Made by a program: the position numbers and the translations under genes
Part shown: positions 1-7,258 of the stretch, piece after piece
How the letters are laid out: each line of letters starts with the position of its first letter
Numbering within the stretch: position 1 is the stretch's first letter
Assembly: GCA_027064285.1 (NCBI GenBank)
Contig: JAMOPX010000169.1
Coordinates: 1 to 9,448, forward strand
Direction of reading: 5' to 3'
DNA: 9,448 nt
Source: Desulfobacterales bacterium
Lineage (GTDB): Bacteria > Desulfobacterota > DSM-4660 > Desulfatiglandales > JALVZP01
Notes under the pieces: generated by a model
Database searches by the model: none
Seen by the model: the letters and a program-made list of their open reading frames with translations, nothing else
Told to the model about the DNA's origin: nothing

Positions 1-480
1 GCATTGGAGATAAAGCCAGATATTGTCACTTTTGTCCCTGAAAGAAGAGAAGAACTTACTACAGAAGGGGGGCTTAATGTTCTGGCACAGAAGGAATACT
101 ATAAAGATGTGGTAAAAAGGATGCATAATGCAGGCATAAAAGTAAGCTTCTTTGTAGATCCAGATCCTGAACAAATTAAAGCAGCAGAGGAATGTGGGGT
201 GGAAATAGTAGAGATTCACACAGGTCATTACTCAGAAGCAAAAACAGAAGAAGAGGCAGAAGAAAGATTTGCCCAGATAAAAAAAGCAGTAGAACTTGCT
301 CAATCCTTAGAGCTAAAAATAAGCGCTGGACATGGACTTAATTATGTAAATATAAAAAGATTTAAAGAGCTTTCCCAAATAGAGGAATACAGCATTGGAC
401 ACAGTATTGTGGCAAGGGCTATATATGTAGGGTTTGAGATGGCTGTAAGAGAAATGGTAGAGCTGGTAAGGGATTTTTAA
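1..480 (+). CDS. pdxJ: Pyridoxine 5'-phosphate synthase PdxJ, C-terminal part (5' end outside window)
   Basis: PdxJ condenses 1-deoxy-D-xylulose 5-phosphate with 3-amino-2-oxopropyl phosphate to give pyridoxine 5'-phosphate, the ring-closing step of DXP-dependent vitamin B6 synthesis in the cytosol. The reading frame is open from base 1, leaving 159 residues of a family that is usually about 240 long, so roughly the first third is missing. Visible family signatures, in fragment numbering, are VPERREELTTEGGL (12-25), VEIHTGHY (70-77, with the conserved Glu and His), AGHGLNY (109-115, with the conserved His of the phosphate-binding region) and IGHSIVARA (132-140). A TTG at position 4 is not a real start, because homology continues through it. 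The stop codon directly abuts the GTG start of acpS, which implies translational coupling. Identification is very secure. Confidence 0.96.
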   Translation, partial: ALEIKPDIVTFVPERREELTTEGGLNVLAQKEYYKDVVKRMHNAGIKVSFFVDPDPEQIKAAEECGVEIVEIHTGHYSEAKTEEEAEERFAQIKKAVELAQSLELKISAGHGLNYVNIKRFKELSQIEEYSIGHSIVARAIYVGFEMAVREMVELVRDF

Positions 481-879
481 GTGATATATGGGATTGGAAT
501 AGATATTATAAGAATTAGCAGGATAAAAAAAGCCATAGAAAGATGGGAAGATAGATTTTTGAAAAAGGTATTCACAGAAGAAGAAATAAATTTCTGTAAA
601 AATAGGCCTAAGCCTATCAATGCATTTGCATTAAGATTTGCTGCCAAAGAGGCCTTTTCAAAGGCCATAGGACTTGGGATGAGAAAAGGAATAAGATGGA
701 AGGATATTGAGGTATTTCATTATCCAACAGGTAAGCCAGCACTTAGACTCTATGGTAAGTCCTTACAGCTATGTAAAGAAAATCAAATAGATAGAATTCA
801 TATAAGTCTTTCTGATGAAGGAGACTATGGAATCGCATTCGTGGTCCTTGAAAGGGAAGAAAATAGAACTTATAAGTAA
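481..879 (+). CDS. acpS: Holo-[acyl-carrier-protein] synthase AcpS
   Basis: AcpS transfers the 4'-phosphopantetheine arm of coenzyme A onto a serine of apo-acyl carrier protein, activating it for fatty acid synthesis. The 132-residue length is normal for the family. The N-terminus, GIGIDII, carries the Mg-binding Asp8. RFAAKEAFSKA (residues 52-62) carries the second metal ligand, Glu57, and is the family signature. The C-terminal core, HISLSDEGDYGIAFV (107-121), is also typical. The start is a GTG immediately after the pdxJ stop, with AAGGGA at 468-473 and a 7-base spacer inside the pdxJ end, so the two genes are probably coupled. A pdxJ-acpS pair is a common arrangement. In many relatives an NAD(P)HX epimerase/dehydratase gene lies between acpS and tsaE; it is absent here. 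Confidence 0.96.
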   Translation: MIYGIGIDIIRISRIKKAIERWEDRFLKKVFTEEEINFCKNRPKPINAFALRFAAKEAFSKAIGLGMRKGIRWKDIEVFHYPTGKPALRLYGKSLQLCKENQIDRIHISLSDEGDYGIAFVVLEREENRTYK

Positions 880-1303
880 TTCTGAAGCCCAGACTATTCA
901 GTTTGGAGAAAGACTTGGAAGACTCCTAAAGAAGGGGAATGTAATTGCCCTTTCGGGTGAGCTGGGAAGTGGAAAGACATATTTTACAAAGGGGATTGCT
1001 AAAGGGCTTGGCATACCTCCTGATTCAGTCACAAGCCCATCTTTTACATTGGTAAATGAGTACGAAGGAAGATACAAGCTCTTTCATATAGATGCATATA
1101 GATTAGAAAAGGAAGACTTTCTTTCAGCAGGGCTGGACGAATATCTTTATAAAGATGGAATCACGGTAATGGAGTGGGCTGACCGCTGGCCAGAGATTCT
1201 TCCAGAAGATACGATATGGGTAAAATTTGAGATATTAGATGAAAATAAAAGAAAAATTACTATAAGGGGGATTTCAAATGATAATTACCGAGAAACACTT
1301 TGA
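827..1303 (+). CDS. tsaE: tRNA threonylcarbamoyladenosine biosynthesis ATPase TsaE
   Basis: TsaE is the small ATPase that works with TsaB and TsaD to install N6-threonylcarbamoyladenosine at position 37 of tRNAs reading ANN codons. Visible motifs, numbering from the ATG at 827, are the P-loop GELGSGKT (44-51), SPSF (70-73), HIDAYRL (87-93) and VMEWADR (114-120), all in the usual order. The start is uncertain. ATG 827 has AAGGAG upstream but only a 3-base spacer and overlaps acpS by 53 bases. ATG 815 lacks a ribosome binding site. TTG 848 would give a more typical N-terminus (MKGKKIELISN) but has no clear ribosome binding site. The 3' end overlaps the next gene by 26 bases. Product identity is secure; the first 7 or so residues are not. 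Confidence 0.93.
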   Translation: MESHSWSLKGKKIELISNSEAQTIQFGERLGRLLKKGNVIALSGELGSGKTYFTKGIAKGLGIPPDSVTSPSFTLVNEYEGRYKLFHIDAYRLEKEDFLSAGLDEYLYKDGITVMEWADRWPEILPEDTIWVKFEILDENKRKITIRGISNDNYRETL

Positions 1304-3044
1304 GCTCATCCAAACCATAAAGGAAAAATGGGGTGAAGGAACTGTACTCGATAAGGTGATAGACGAACTTACAGATGAAGACTTAGAATATCTTTTTCAT
1401 TTAGAATTAGCAGGTATTGTTTCTGAAGAAGACGGAACATTTGAACTTACTCAGAGTGGACACCTTATATGGGAAGCAATAAATGAATGTCTTTCCAATG
1501 TCAAAGCTCAGGGAAAAGAATATGAATGGAAAGAGAATTCAAAAATAATAAGCTCTGAAATAATATCTATGCTTCAGATCGCAAAACTTGCTCAGGGCAG
1601 TGTTGAGGAGAATGCAGATATAAATGAAGAACTCACAAAAAGAGGAATGGCAAAGGATGGAAGGCTTCTTCCTGTGGCAGATTCGATACTGGAAGCATAT
1701 AAAAATGCAGAACCAATATTGTTCATTTCTCCTTCGCTTGCTGAAAAGATAAAAAAGATCCCACCTGGACCTGGTAAAAAATCCTTTTTAGAACTGGAAA
1801 AAGAGGATATTTTTCAGCTTGAAGCAATGAGGCTTCTTACTTTTTCTGTTCCTTTTGGAAACAGCTACTCTTTGACAGGAATAGGACAACAGATAAGAGC
1901 AGGTCTTAAAAAAGGGCTTGGCTTCTCTTTTCCACTTACTGATGAAATATTCTCTTATTTGCTACGTCTCGAATCATTGAGTGAAGCTGAAAAAGAGAAA
2001 CTTATGCAAATAGGAGCGATTGACGCTCAAAAAGAACTGCTTCCAGCAGGAAAACACCTTTTAATGGCAGCAAAACTCATGTTTGAAGGGCCTATAACAC
2101 TTAATCCATCTGTGGAAATAGAAGAAGAGGATTTCTTATGTCTTAGGATCATAGATGAGCTTTGGAAAAAGAATGAAAAAGACCCGGATATATATCCTTC
2201 TTATAAACAGATAAAAGAAGAAATAGAAAGGGAATATCAAAGAGAAACAGATCATCTCTTAAGTCTACATGTGCTGGAAAGCTATGCTCTTGTAAAATCA
2301 GAAAGGGGAATAAATAAAGAGCTTGTATTTGAACTTACAGAAATAGGAAAAGAAATATTAGAAGATAGAAAAAAATATAACTTCTCATCTGTTAGTTCCA
2401 AAGCTATTATGGCAATATCTACTACCAGGATGGAAAACATCTCTCCAGCAGATGATTGGGTAGAAATAGGAGAAAAGGAAAGACTCATTGGAAATGGATA
2501 TCCAACCTATTCTGGCCGTATTTTTACATATCTTGCCAGCAATATAGACAGACTTCCTATGGTAGACACAATGCAGAGAAAGGTATTAGACACAATGTCC
2601 TTTAGAAAAGGAGAATTTGAAAGTGCTATCTTGAAAAGACTTTCCGATGAAGACGAATCAGAAGTCAAAAAGGCTCTTGGCAGATTGGTAGCAAATGGTT
2701 TGATTGACCTTTTGCCTGGTGGACTTTACAAGATAACAGAACCAGGAGAAAGATTTAAAAGAGCTCTTTCTGTAGTGCCTCCTGGTATTGTATATCATGT
2801 TACACCTCATATCCTCAGGCTCTTACTATCTATTCAAAATAACACAAAAAATGGACGTATAGACTGGAAAGAGGTAGAAAGAGAGTCTTTATTTGATGCA
2901 GAGGTTCTTAAAGATACGATTCAGCAGTTGAGAACTCTTATGTATATAAAAGGGGATAAATTAACTACTGCAGGGAAGCTTCTTATAGAAGGCGTAAATC
3001 TGCTTAAAAACATAAAGGTGCTATGGGAAGAGATAGAAATATAA
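1278..3044 (+). CDS. Uncharacterised 588-residue repeat protein, probable DUF505 family
   Basis: Function is unknown. I recognise the overall style as that of DUF505 proteins (Pfam PF04458), found in archaea and thermophilic bacteria, but the assignment rests on memory of the family. Seen directly: the protein is acidic, Glu/Lys-rich, soluble in appearance, with no signal peptide, membrane helix or Walker motif. A short motif of the form xLTxxGxxLxxA recurs: FELTQSGHLIWEA (56-68), LLPVADSILEA (130-140), YSLTGIGQQIRAGL (197-210), LLPAGKHLLMAA (254-265), FELTEIGKEILED (351-363), YKITEPGERFKRAL (484-497) and LTTAGKLLIEG (562-572). Each follows a helical stretch ending in a 'GLI/GIV'-like turn, the pattern expected of tandem winged-helix units. 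This could mean nucleic-acid or protein binding, but that is inference. AAGGGGG lies 7 bases before the ATG, inside tsaE. Expression appears coupled to tsaE. Confidence 0.8.
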   Translation: MIITEKHFELIQTIKEKWGEGTVLDKVIDELTDEDLEYLFHLELAGIVSEEDGTFELTQSGHLIWEAINECLSNVKAQGKEYEWKENSKIISSEIISMLQIAKLAQGSVEENADINEELTKRGMAKDGRLLPVADSILEAYKNAEPILFISPSLAEKIKKIPPGPGKKSFLELEKEDIFQLEAMRLLTFSVPFGNSYSLTGIGQQIRAGLKKGLGFSFPLTDEIFSYLLRLESLSEAEKEKLMQIGAIDAQKELLPAGKHLLMAAKLMFEGPITLNPSVEIEEEDFLCLRIIDELWKKNEKDPDIYPSYKQIKEEIEREYQRETDHLLSLHVLESYALVKSERGINKELVFELTEIGKEILEDRKKYNFSSVSSKAIMAISTTRMENISPADDWVEIGEKERLIGNGYPTYSGRIFTYLASNIDRLPMVDTMQRKVLDTMSFRKGEFESAILKRLSDEDESEVKKALGRLVANGLIDLLPGGLYKITEPGERFKRALSVVPPGIVYHVTPHILRLLLSIQNNTKNGRIDWKEVERESLFDAEVLKDTIQQLRTLMYIKGDKLTTAGKLLIEGVNLLKNIKVLWEEIEI

Positions 3045-3059
3045 GAAAGACTTATTCTT

Positions 3060-3242
3060 ATGTCTGGATATCTTCCATATGAGATAACAAAAGCTGAACT
3101 TAAAGCTACAGAAGAGAGACTAAGGACAGAGATACACAGGTGGCGAGCAGATACCATAAAGTGGATGTTTATATTTTGGCTTGGGCAGATAGCTACTTTT
3201 GCCGGAATACTGATTGGTGTGTTAAAACTAATGCTGAAATAA
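3060..3242 (+). CDS. Small coiled-coil protein with one C-terminal membrane helix
   Basis: The 60-residue product has a charged helical N-terminal half (residues 8-31, rich in Glu/Lys/Arg, KAELKATEERLRTEI) followed by one hydrophobic segment at about 34-58 (KWMFIFWLGQIATFAG and on). The WMFIFWxGQ membrane segment after a short coiled coil resembles the C-terminus of DUF1640/CCDC90-like bacterial proteins, which are usually longer, so this looks like a minimal or N-terminally shortened member. It probably sits in the inner membrane as a small tail-anchored oligomer; topology and role are inferred. The ATG lies 15 bases after the preceding stop with only a weak purine-rich GAAAGA upstream, and the gene ends 10 bases before the hyuA-like gene. 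Its frame is the same as the upstream gene, separated by TAA at 3042. The non-random hydrophobic pattern and tight spacing support a real gene. Confidence 0.75.
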   Translation: MSGYLPYEITKAELKATEERLRTEIHRWRADTIKWMFIFWLGQIATFAGILIGVLKLMLK

Positions 3243-3252
3243 ATCAACATAG

Positions 3253-5247
3253 ATGGCTGGAGTAAAAGATTTGATCAGCATAGGTGTTGATACAGGAGGA
3301 ACATTTACTGACATTGTGCTTAAAGAGGAAAAGGGGTGGAAGATATACAAACTTCTTTCCACCCCTCATGACCCCTCAGAGGCTGTATTAAAAGGCATAA
3401 AAGAGTGTGCTGTAGAGGATAAAAAAAAGCAGATAATTCATGGCTCTACAGTAGCAACAAATACTCTTTTGGAAAGAAGCGGGGCAATAACAGCTATAAT
3501 AACAAATAAAGGTTTTGAAGATATTATAGAGATAGGCCGGCAGGACAGAAAGGAGCTGTATAACCTTACTTATAGAAGACCTGCCTGCCTTGTTCATAAA
3601 GATAACAGATTTGGAATTAAAGGAAGACTCCTTTATACAGGCCAAGAATATGAACCCTTGGATCATGATGAAATAAAGTCAGTTATAGAAAAGATAAAAA
3701 GCTCAGGGATTGAATCTGTCGCAGTTTGTCTGCTTTTTTCTTATGCAAATCCTGCTCATGAAATAGCTATAGGAGAGCTTCTGAAGAAAAATGGGCTCTA
3801 TTTTTCTTTATCCCACAAAATAGTTGGGGAATTCAGAGAGTATGAAAGATTTTCCACTACAGTTGTAAACTCCTATGTAGGTCCAAAGATGAGTAATTAT
3901 ATAAACCGCTTAAAAAATGGAATTGGTAAAGAAGATATCCTGAGAATAATGCAATCAAATGGCGGAAGTATCTCTGCTGATCTTGCATCAGAAGAACCTG
4001 TAAGAACAATACTTTCCGGACCTGCAGGAGGCGTTGTGGGAGCATATGAAATAGCTAAAATAGCAGGCTATGAAAAGCTTATATCTTTTGATATGGGAGG
4101 AACTTCAACTGATGTATCCCTTATAGATGGAGGTATAAGCATTACTACGGAGTCAGAAATTGCAACCCTTCCTATAAAAGTGCCAATGATAGACATACAT
4201 ACTGTAGGCGCTGGAGGAGGTTCAATAGTAAGATTGGATTCAGGAGGATCTTTAAGGGTCGGACCTCAAAGCGCAGGAGCAGATCCAGGTCCTATATGTT
4301 ATGGAAAAGGGAATCAAATCACTGTGACCGATGCAAATCTCTACTTAGGAAGATTGATTCCAGATTATTTTTTGGGTGGTGAAATGAAACTTTATCCTGA
4401 AAGATTGAGCAAACCATTTTATGAGCTATCAAAAAAGGCAGGGCTAAGTCCGGAAGAGCTTGCAGAAGGGATCATTTCTGTAGCAAATTCTAATATGGAA
4501 AAGGCCATAAGAAAGATCTCTGTGGAAAGAGGATATGATCCAAGAGAGTTTAGTCTTTTTTGTTTTGGTGGTGCAGGAGCAATGCATGCAGCTTATCTTG
4601 CAAAGTTATTAAACATTCCTCGTGTAATTGTACCTGAAAATCCTGGTCTTTTATCTGCAATAGGTATGCTTATGGCAGATGTTATAAAAGACTATTCTAT
4701 AACTATAATGAAGAGTCAAGACCAAATAGATTTGTCCATTATAAAAGAAAACTTCTCTTTCCTTGAAAAAGAGGGAACTGACGAACTTAAAAAACAGGGT
4801 ATCAGAGAGGACCAGATAAGTGTAGAAAGATATTTAGATATGAGATATGAAGGGCAGTCTTATGAAATAATTGTTCCGTTTAAAGATGATTTTATAGGAA
4901 TGTTTCACAAGTTACATGAAAAATTATACGGATATAAAAAAGCTTATGCACAGGTACAAATAGTGAATCTGAGGGTCAGGATAAAGGGAAATACGAAAAA
5001 ACCAAACATAAAAAGATATGATCTTTGGGAAGAAAAAGTCTCTGACAAAGCATTTGTTGCAGAAAAAGAGGCAATATTTGATGGGGAAAGATTTACAGTT
5101 CCTATACTAAACAGAGATGAACTTATTCCTGGAAACAGGATTAAAGGACCAGCTATAGTTGTAGAATATTCCTCTACAACTGTTATTCCTCCATTTGCAC
5201 AAGCTATGATAGATCCTTATAAAAACATAGTTATTACTTTGAGCTAA
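3253..5247 (+). CDS. Hydantoinase/oxoprolinase family protein, HyuA-type ATP-dependent subunit
   Basis: This family (N-methylhydantoinase A, 5-oxoprolinase N-terminal part, acetone carboxylase beta) uses ATP to activate cyclic amides or ketones, normally with a HyuB partner. The 664 residues approach the family norm. Visible are the actin-fold phosphate motif GVDTGGTFTD (11-20), HGSTVATNTLLER (63-75), the second ATPase motif SFDMGGTSTDVSL (278-290), VGAGGGSI (318-325), GPQSAGADPGPICYG (337-351), CFGGAGAMHA (437-446), and the C-terminal YEGQSYEI (532-539) and GPAIVVEYSSTTVIPP (632-647). The true substrate cannot be read from sequence. No hyuB lies next to it: the next gene is thrS. ATG 3253 lacks a ribosome binding site; TTG 3271 has GGAG at 3259-3262 with an 8-base spacer and would give MISIGVDTGGTFTD, a typical family N-terminus, so the start could be 18 bases later. 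Confidence 0.93.
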   Translation: MAGVKDLISIGVDTGGTFTDIVLKEEKGWKIYKLLSTPHDPSEAVLKGIKECAVEDKKKQIIHGSTVATNTLLERSGAITAIITNKGFEDIIEIGRQDRKELYNLTYRRPACLVHKDNRFGIKGRLLYTGQEYEPLDHDEIKSVIEKIKSSGIESVAVCLLFSYANPAHEIAIGELLKKNGLYFSLSHKIVGEFREYERFSTTVVNSYVGPKMSNYINRLKNGIGKEDILRIMQSNGGSISADLASEEPVRTILSGPAGGVVGAYEIAKIAGYEKLISFDMGGTSTDVSLIDGGISITTESEIATLPIKVPMIDIHTVGAGGGSIVRLDSGGSLRVGPQSAGADPGPICYGKGNQITVTDANLYLGRLIPDYFLGGEMKLYPERLSKPFYELSKKAGLSPEELAEGIISVANSNMEKAIRKISVERGYDPREFSLFCFGGAGAMHAAYLAKLLNIPRVIVPENPGLLSAIGMLMADVIKDYSITIMKSQDQIDLSIIKENFSFLEKEGTDELKKQGIREDQISVERYLDMRYEGQSYEIIVPFKDDFIGMFHKLHEKLYGYKKAYAQVQIVNLRVRIKGNTKKPNIKRYDLWEEKVSDKAFVAEKEAIFDGERFTVPILNRDELIPGNRIKGPAIVVEYSSTTVIPPFAQAMIDPYKNIVITLS

Positions 5248-5314
5248 AAATATTGTTGCATAAAAGCAGATTATCAATTAAATAATAATGCGTTTAAAAA
5301 TGAGGTATAAGAAA
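5248..5314 (+). promoter_or_regulatory. Intergenic gap before thrS with a weak candidate promoter
   Basis: This is the only sizeable non-coding gap in the window and is AT-rich. A TTGCAT at 5256-5261 followed after 16 bases by TTAAAT at 5278-5283 could serve as a sigma-70-type -35/-10 pair, but both boxes match the consensus poorly and AT-rich DNA produces such pairs by chance. Its position between the hyuA-like gene and the translation cluster is the main argument. There is no room for a T-box or other leader RNA upstream of thrS, and no GC-rich hairpin followed by a T-run that would end the upstream transcript. Confidence 0.25.
5302..5306 (+). promoter_or_regulatory. Ribosome binding site GAGGT deciding the thrS start
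   Basis: GAGGT lies 8 bases before ATG 5315. The in-frame ATGs at 5288 and 5300 have no such site, and the protein read from 5315 begins just before the TGS domain, as usual for ThrRS. This supports 5315 over the two upstream ATGs. Confidence 0.7.
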
Positions 5315-7237
5315 ATGTCGTTACTAATAAAACTAATAAAAGGAAAAGAGGAAAAAGAAAAAGAGTTTAATACTCCTTTATCTGCTAAGGATACTCTAAG
5401 GGAATTAGGGATCAAGGATAAGGATATAAAAAAGGTAGTGGCAGTAAAAGTAAATGGTATTCCAAGAGATCTTTCTTTTCAAATAGAGGAAAACTCAGAA
5501 ATAGAACCTATATATATTGATTCTGAGGAAGGGCTTGAGATACTCAGGCATAGCACTGCTCATGTAATGGCTCAGGCAGTAAAGAGACTTTTTCCAGAAG
5601 CAAAAGTGGCCATAGGCCCAGCGATAAAAGATGGTTTCTACTATGATTTTGACTATGAAAGGCCTTTTAGAGAAGAAGACCTTCCAAAGATAGAAGAAGA
5701 AATGCACAAAATTATTCAAGAAGATTATCCATTTATAAGAAAAGAGATTTCTCGAGAAGAAGCAATAAGGTTTTTTGAATCCAAAGGAGAAATATATAAG
5801 GTAGAGCTTTTGAAAGAGATATCTGATGAAAAGGTTTCTCTATATACTCAAGGGGAATTTACAGATCTGTGTCGTGGTCCTCATATTCCATCAACAGGCA
5901 TGATAAAGGCATTTGCACTTACACATACTGCTGGTGCCTATTGGAGAGGAGATGAAAGAAACCCGATGCTGAGCCGCATATATGGGACTGCCTTTCCTGA
6001 TAAAAAATCCCTTCAGGAGCACCTCAAAAGAATTGAAGAAGCAAAGAAAAGGAACCATGTTATACTTGGCCAGAAGTTAGAGCTGTTTAGTGTACATGAG
6101 GAAATAGGAGCAGGCCTTATTGTATGGCATCCAAACGGTGCAATGCTGAGATATATCTTGGAAAGCTTTGAAATAGAAGAGCACCTGAAAAGGGGATATG
6201 AACTTGTAAAAGGCCCTGAACTGCTTAAAACAGAGCTCTGGAAAAGATCAGGACATTTCGACAACTACAGAGAAAACATGTATTTTACTGTTATTGATGA
6301 ACAATCTTATGGTATAAAACCTATGAACTGTCTTGCCCACATGTTTATTTATGCATCCAAGATAAGAAGCTACAGAGATCTTCCTCAAAGATACTTTGAA
6401 CTGGGCACAGTGCATAGACATGAGAAATCAGGGGTCTTGCACGGGCTTTTAAGAGTAAGAGAATTCACCCAAGATGATGCCCATATAATATGTACTCCTG
6501 AACAGTTAGAAGGAGAGATAAAAGGGGTTTTAAACTTTGTAAAAGATGTAATGGCAATATTTGGTTTTGAATATGAGTTAGAACTTAGCACCAGACCAGA
6601 AAAATCCATAGGATCTGATGAAGACTGGGAAAGGGCAACAAATGCACTTGTCTCAGCAATGGAGGAATTAGGGCTTTCCTATGACATAAATGAAGGAGAA
6701 GGAGCATTTTATGGCCCAAAGATAGATGTAAAATTAGAAGATGCCTTAGGAAGAAAGTGGCAGTGTGCTACTGTTCAGTGTGATTTTACACTTCCAGAAA
6801 GGTTTGATCTCTACTACATTGGAAAAGATGGAGAAAAACACAGACCAGCTATGATTCACAGAGTCATACTGGGTGCAATAGAAAGGTTTATAGGAATCCT
6901 TATAGAACACTACAATGGTGCTTTTCCTGTATGGCTCTCTCCAGTGCAAGCTGTTGTAATGAGTATTACAGATAGACATATTCCATATGGCCAACAGGTT
7001 TTAGAAGCATTAAGACAAAATAAAATAAGAGCAAAAGGAGACTTTAGAAACGAAAAGCTCGGATATAAGGTAAGAGAAGCTCAAACAAAAAAGATTCCAT
7101 ATATGCTCATTATCGGAGATAAGGAAGTGGAAGAAAACAAGGTGACTGTGAGACTGAGAGGTGGCGAAAATATTCCGCTTATGTCAGTTTTTGATATAAT
7201 AGAACGTATAAAAAAAGAAACAAAAGAAAGGAGGTAG
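5315..7237 (+). CDS. thrS: Threonyl-tRNA synthetase ThrRS
   Basis: ThrRS charges tRNA-Thr with threonine and hydrolyses mischarged Ser-tRNA-Thr. The 640 residues are standard for the full bacterial enzyme. In order: an N-terminal TGS domain (about 1-68); the editing domain with HSTAH (79-83) and CRGPH (186-190), which hold the conserved His/His and Cys/His residues; and the class II catalytic core with motif 1 near GPELLKTELWKRSGH (300-314), motif 2 at HRHEKSGVLHGLLRVREF (367-384) and motif 3 around HRVILGAIERF (515-525). The Zn ligands expected from the E. coli enzyme are visible as Cys339, His390 and His515. The anticodon-binding domain follows (about 538-640). The start at 5315 is chosen on its GAGGT site. 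The gene heads the translation cluster; its last codons form the strong ribosome binding site of infC. Confidence 0.97.
   Translation: MSLLIKLIKGKEEKEKEFNTPLSAKDTLRELGIKDKDIKKVVAVKVNGIPRDLSFQIEENSEIEPIYIDSEEGLEILRHSTAHVMAQAVKRLFPEAKVAIGPAIKDGFYYDFDYERPFREEDLPKIEEEMHKIIQEDYPFIRKEISREEAIRFFESKGEIYKVELLKEISDEKVSLYTQGEFTDLCRGPHIPSTGMIKAFALTHTAGAYWRGDERNPMLSRIYGTAFPDKKSLQEHLKRIEEAKKRNHVILGQKLELFSVHEEIGAGLIVWHPNGAMLRYILESFEIEEHLKRGYELVKGPELLKTELWKRSGHFDNYRENMYFTVIDEQSYGIKPMNCLAHMFIYASKIRSYRDLPQRYFELGTVHRHEKSGVLHGLLRVREFTQDDAHIICTPEQLEGEIKGVLNFVKDVMAIFGFEYELELSTRPEKSIGSDEDWERATNALVSAMEELGLSYDINEGEGAFYGPKIDVKLEDALGRKWQCATVQCDFTLPERFDLYYIGKDGEKHRPAMIHRVILGAIERFIGILIEHYNGAFPVWLSPVQAVVMSITDRHIPYGQQVLEALRQNKIRAKGDFRNEKLGYKVREAQTKKIPYMLIIGDKEVEENKVTVRLRGGENIPLMSVFDIIERIKKETKERR
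7228..7234 (+). promoter_or_regulatory. Strong Shine-Dalgarno sequence AAGGAGG for infC
   Basis: AAGGAGG overlaps the last codons of thrS and lies 9 bases before the ATA at 7244. It is among the best ribosome binding sites in the window. No ATG, GTG or TTG in the infC frame lies within reach of it, which makes ATA 7244 the natural start. Confidence 0.8.
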
Positions 7238-7240
7238 GTA

Positions 7241-7258
7241 GCTATACAAAAAAATAGC
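7241..7258 (+). repeat. Small inverted repeat overlapping the infC start codon
   Basis: GCTAT (7241-7245) is complementary to ATAGC (7254-7258), with an 8-base A-rich loop. It could extend through GGT (7237-7239) pairing with ACC (7261-7263) across a small internal loop. The AUA start (7244-7246) would be partly in the stem while the Shine-Dalgarno stays outside. A five-pair stem is weak and could be chance; a role in IF3 control is only a suggestion. Confidence 0.35.

Noticed and set aside
3042..3060. DUF505-like gene and the small membrane protein are in the same frame, separated by one TAA, suggesting a broken fusion or stop readthrough
   Set aside because: Both products look complete on their own, five codons separate the stop and the ATG, and same-frame neighbours occur by chance one time in three.
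2921..3250. Antisense open frames, for example on the minus strand over 2921-3250 and 7081-7428
   Set aside because: They lie opposite well-supported genes, have low-complexity Ser/Ile/Phe-rich translations typical of the complement of purine-rich genes, and lack ribosome binding sites.
5248..5314. T-box or other leader riboswitch upstream of thrS
   Set aside because: The gap is only 67 bases, AT-rich, with no T-box sequence or stable hairpins.
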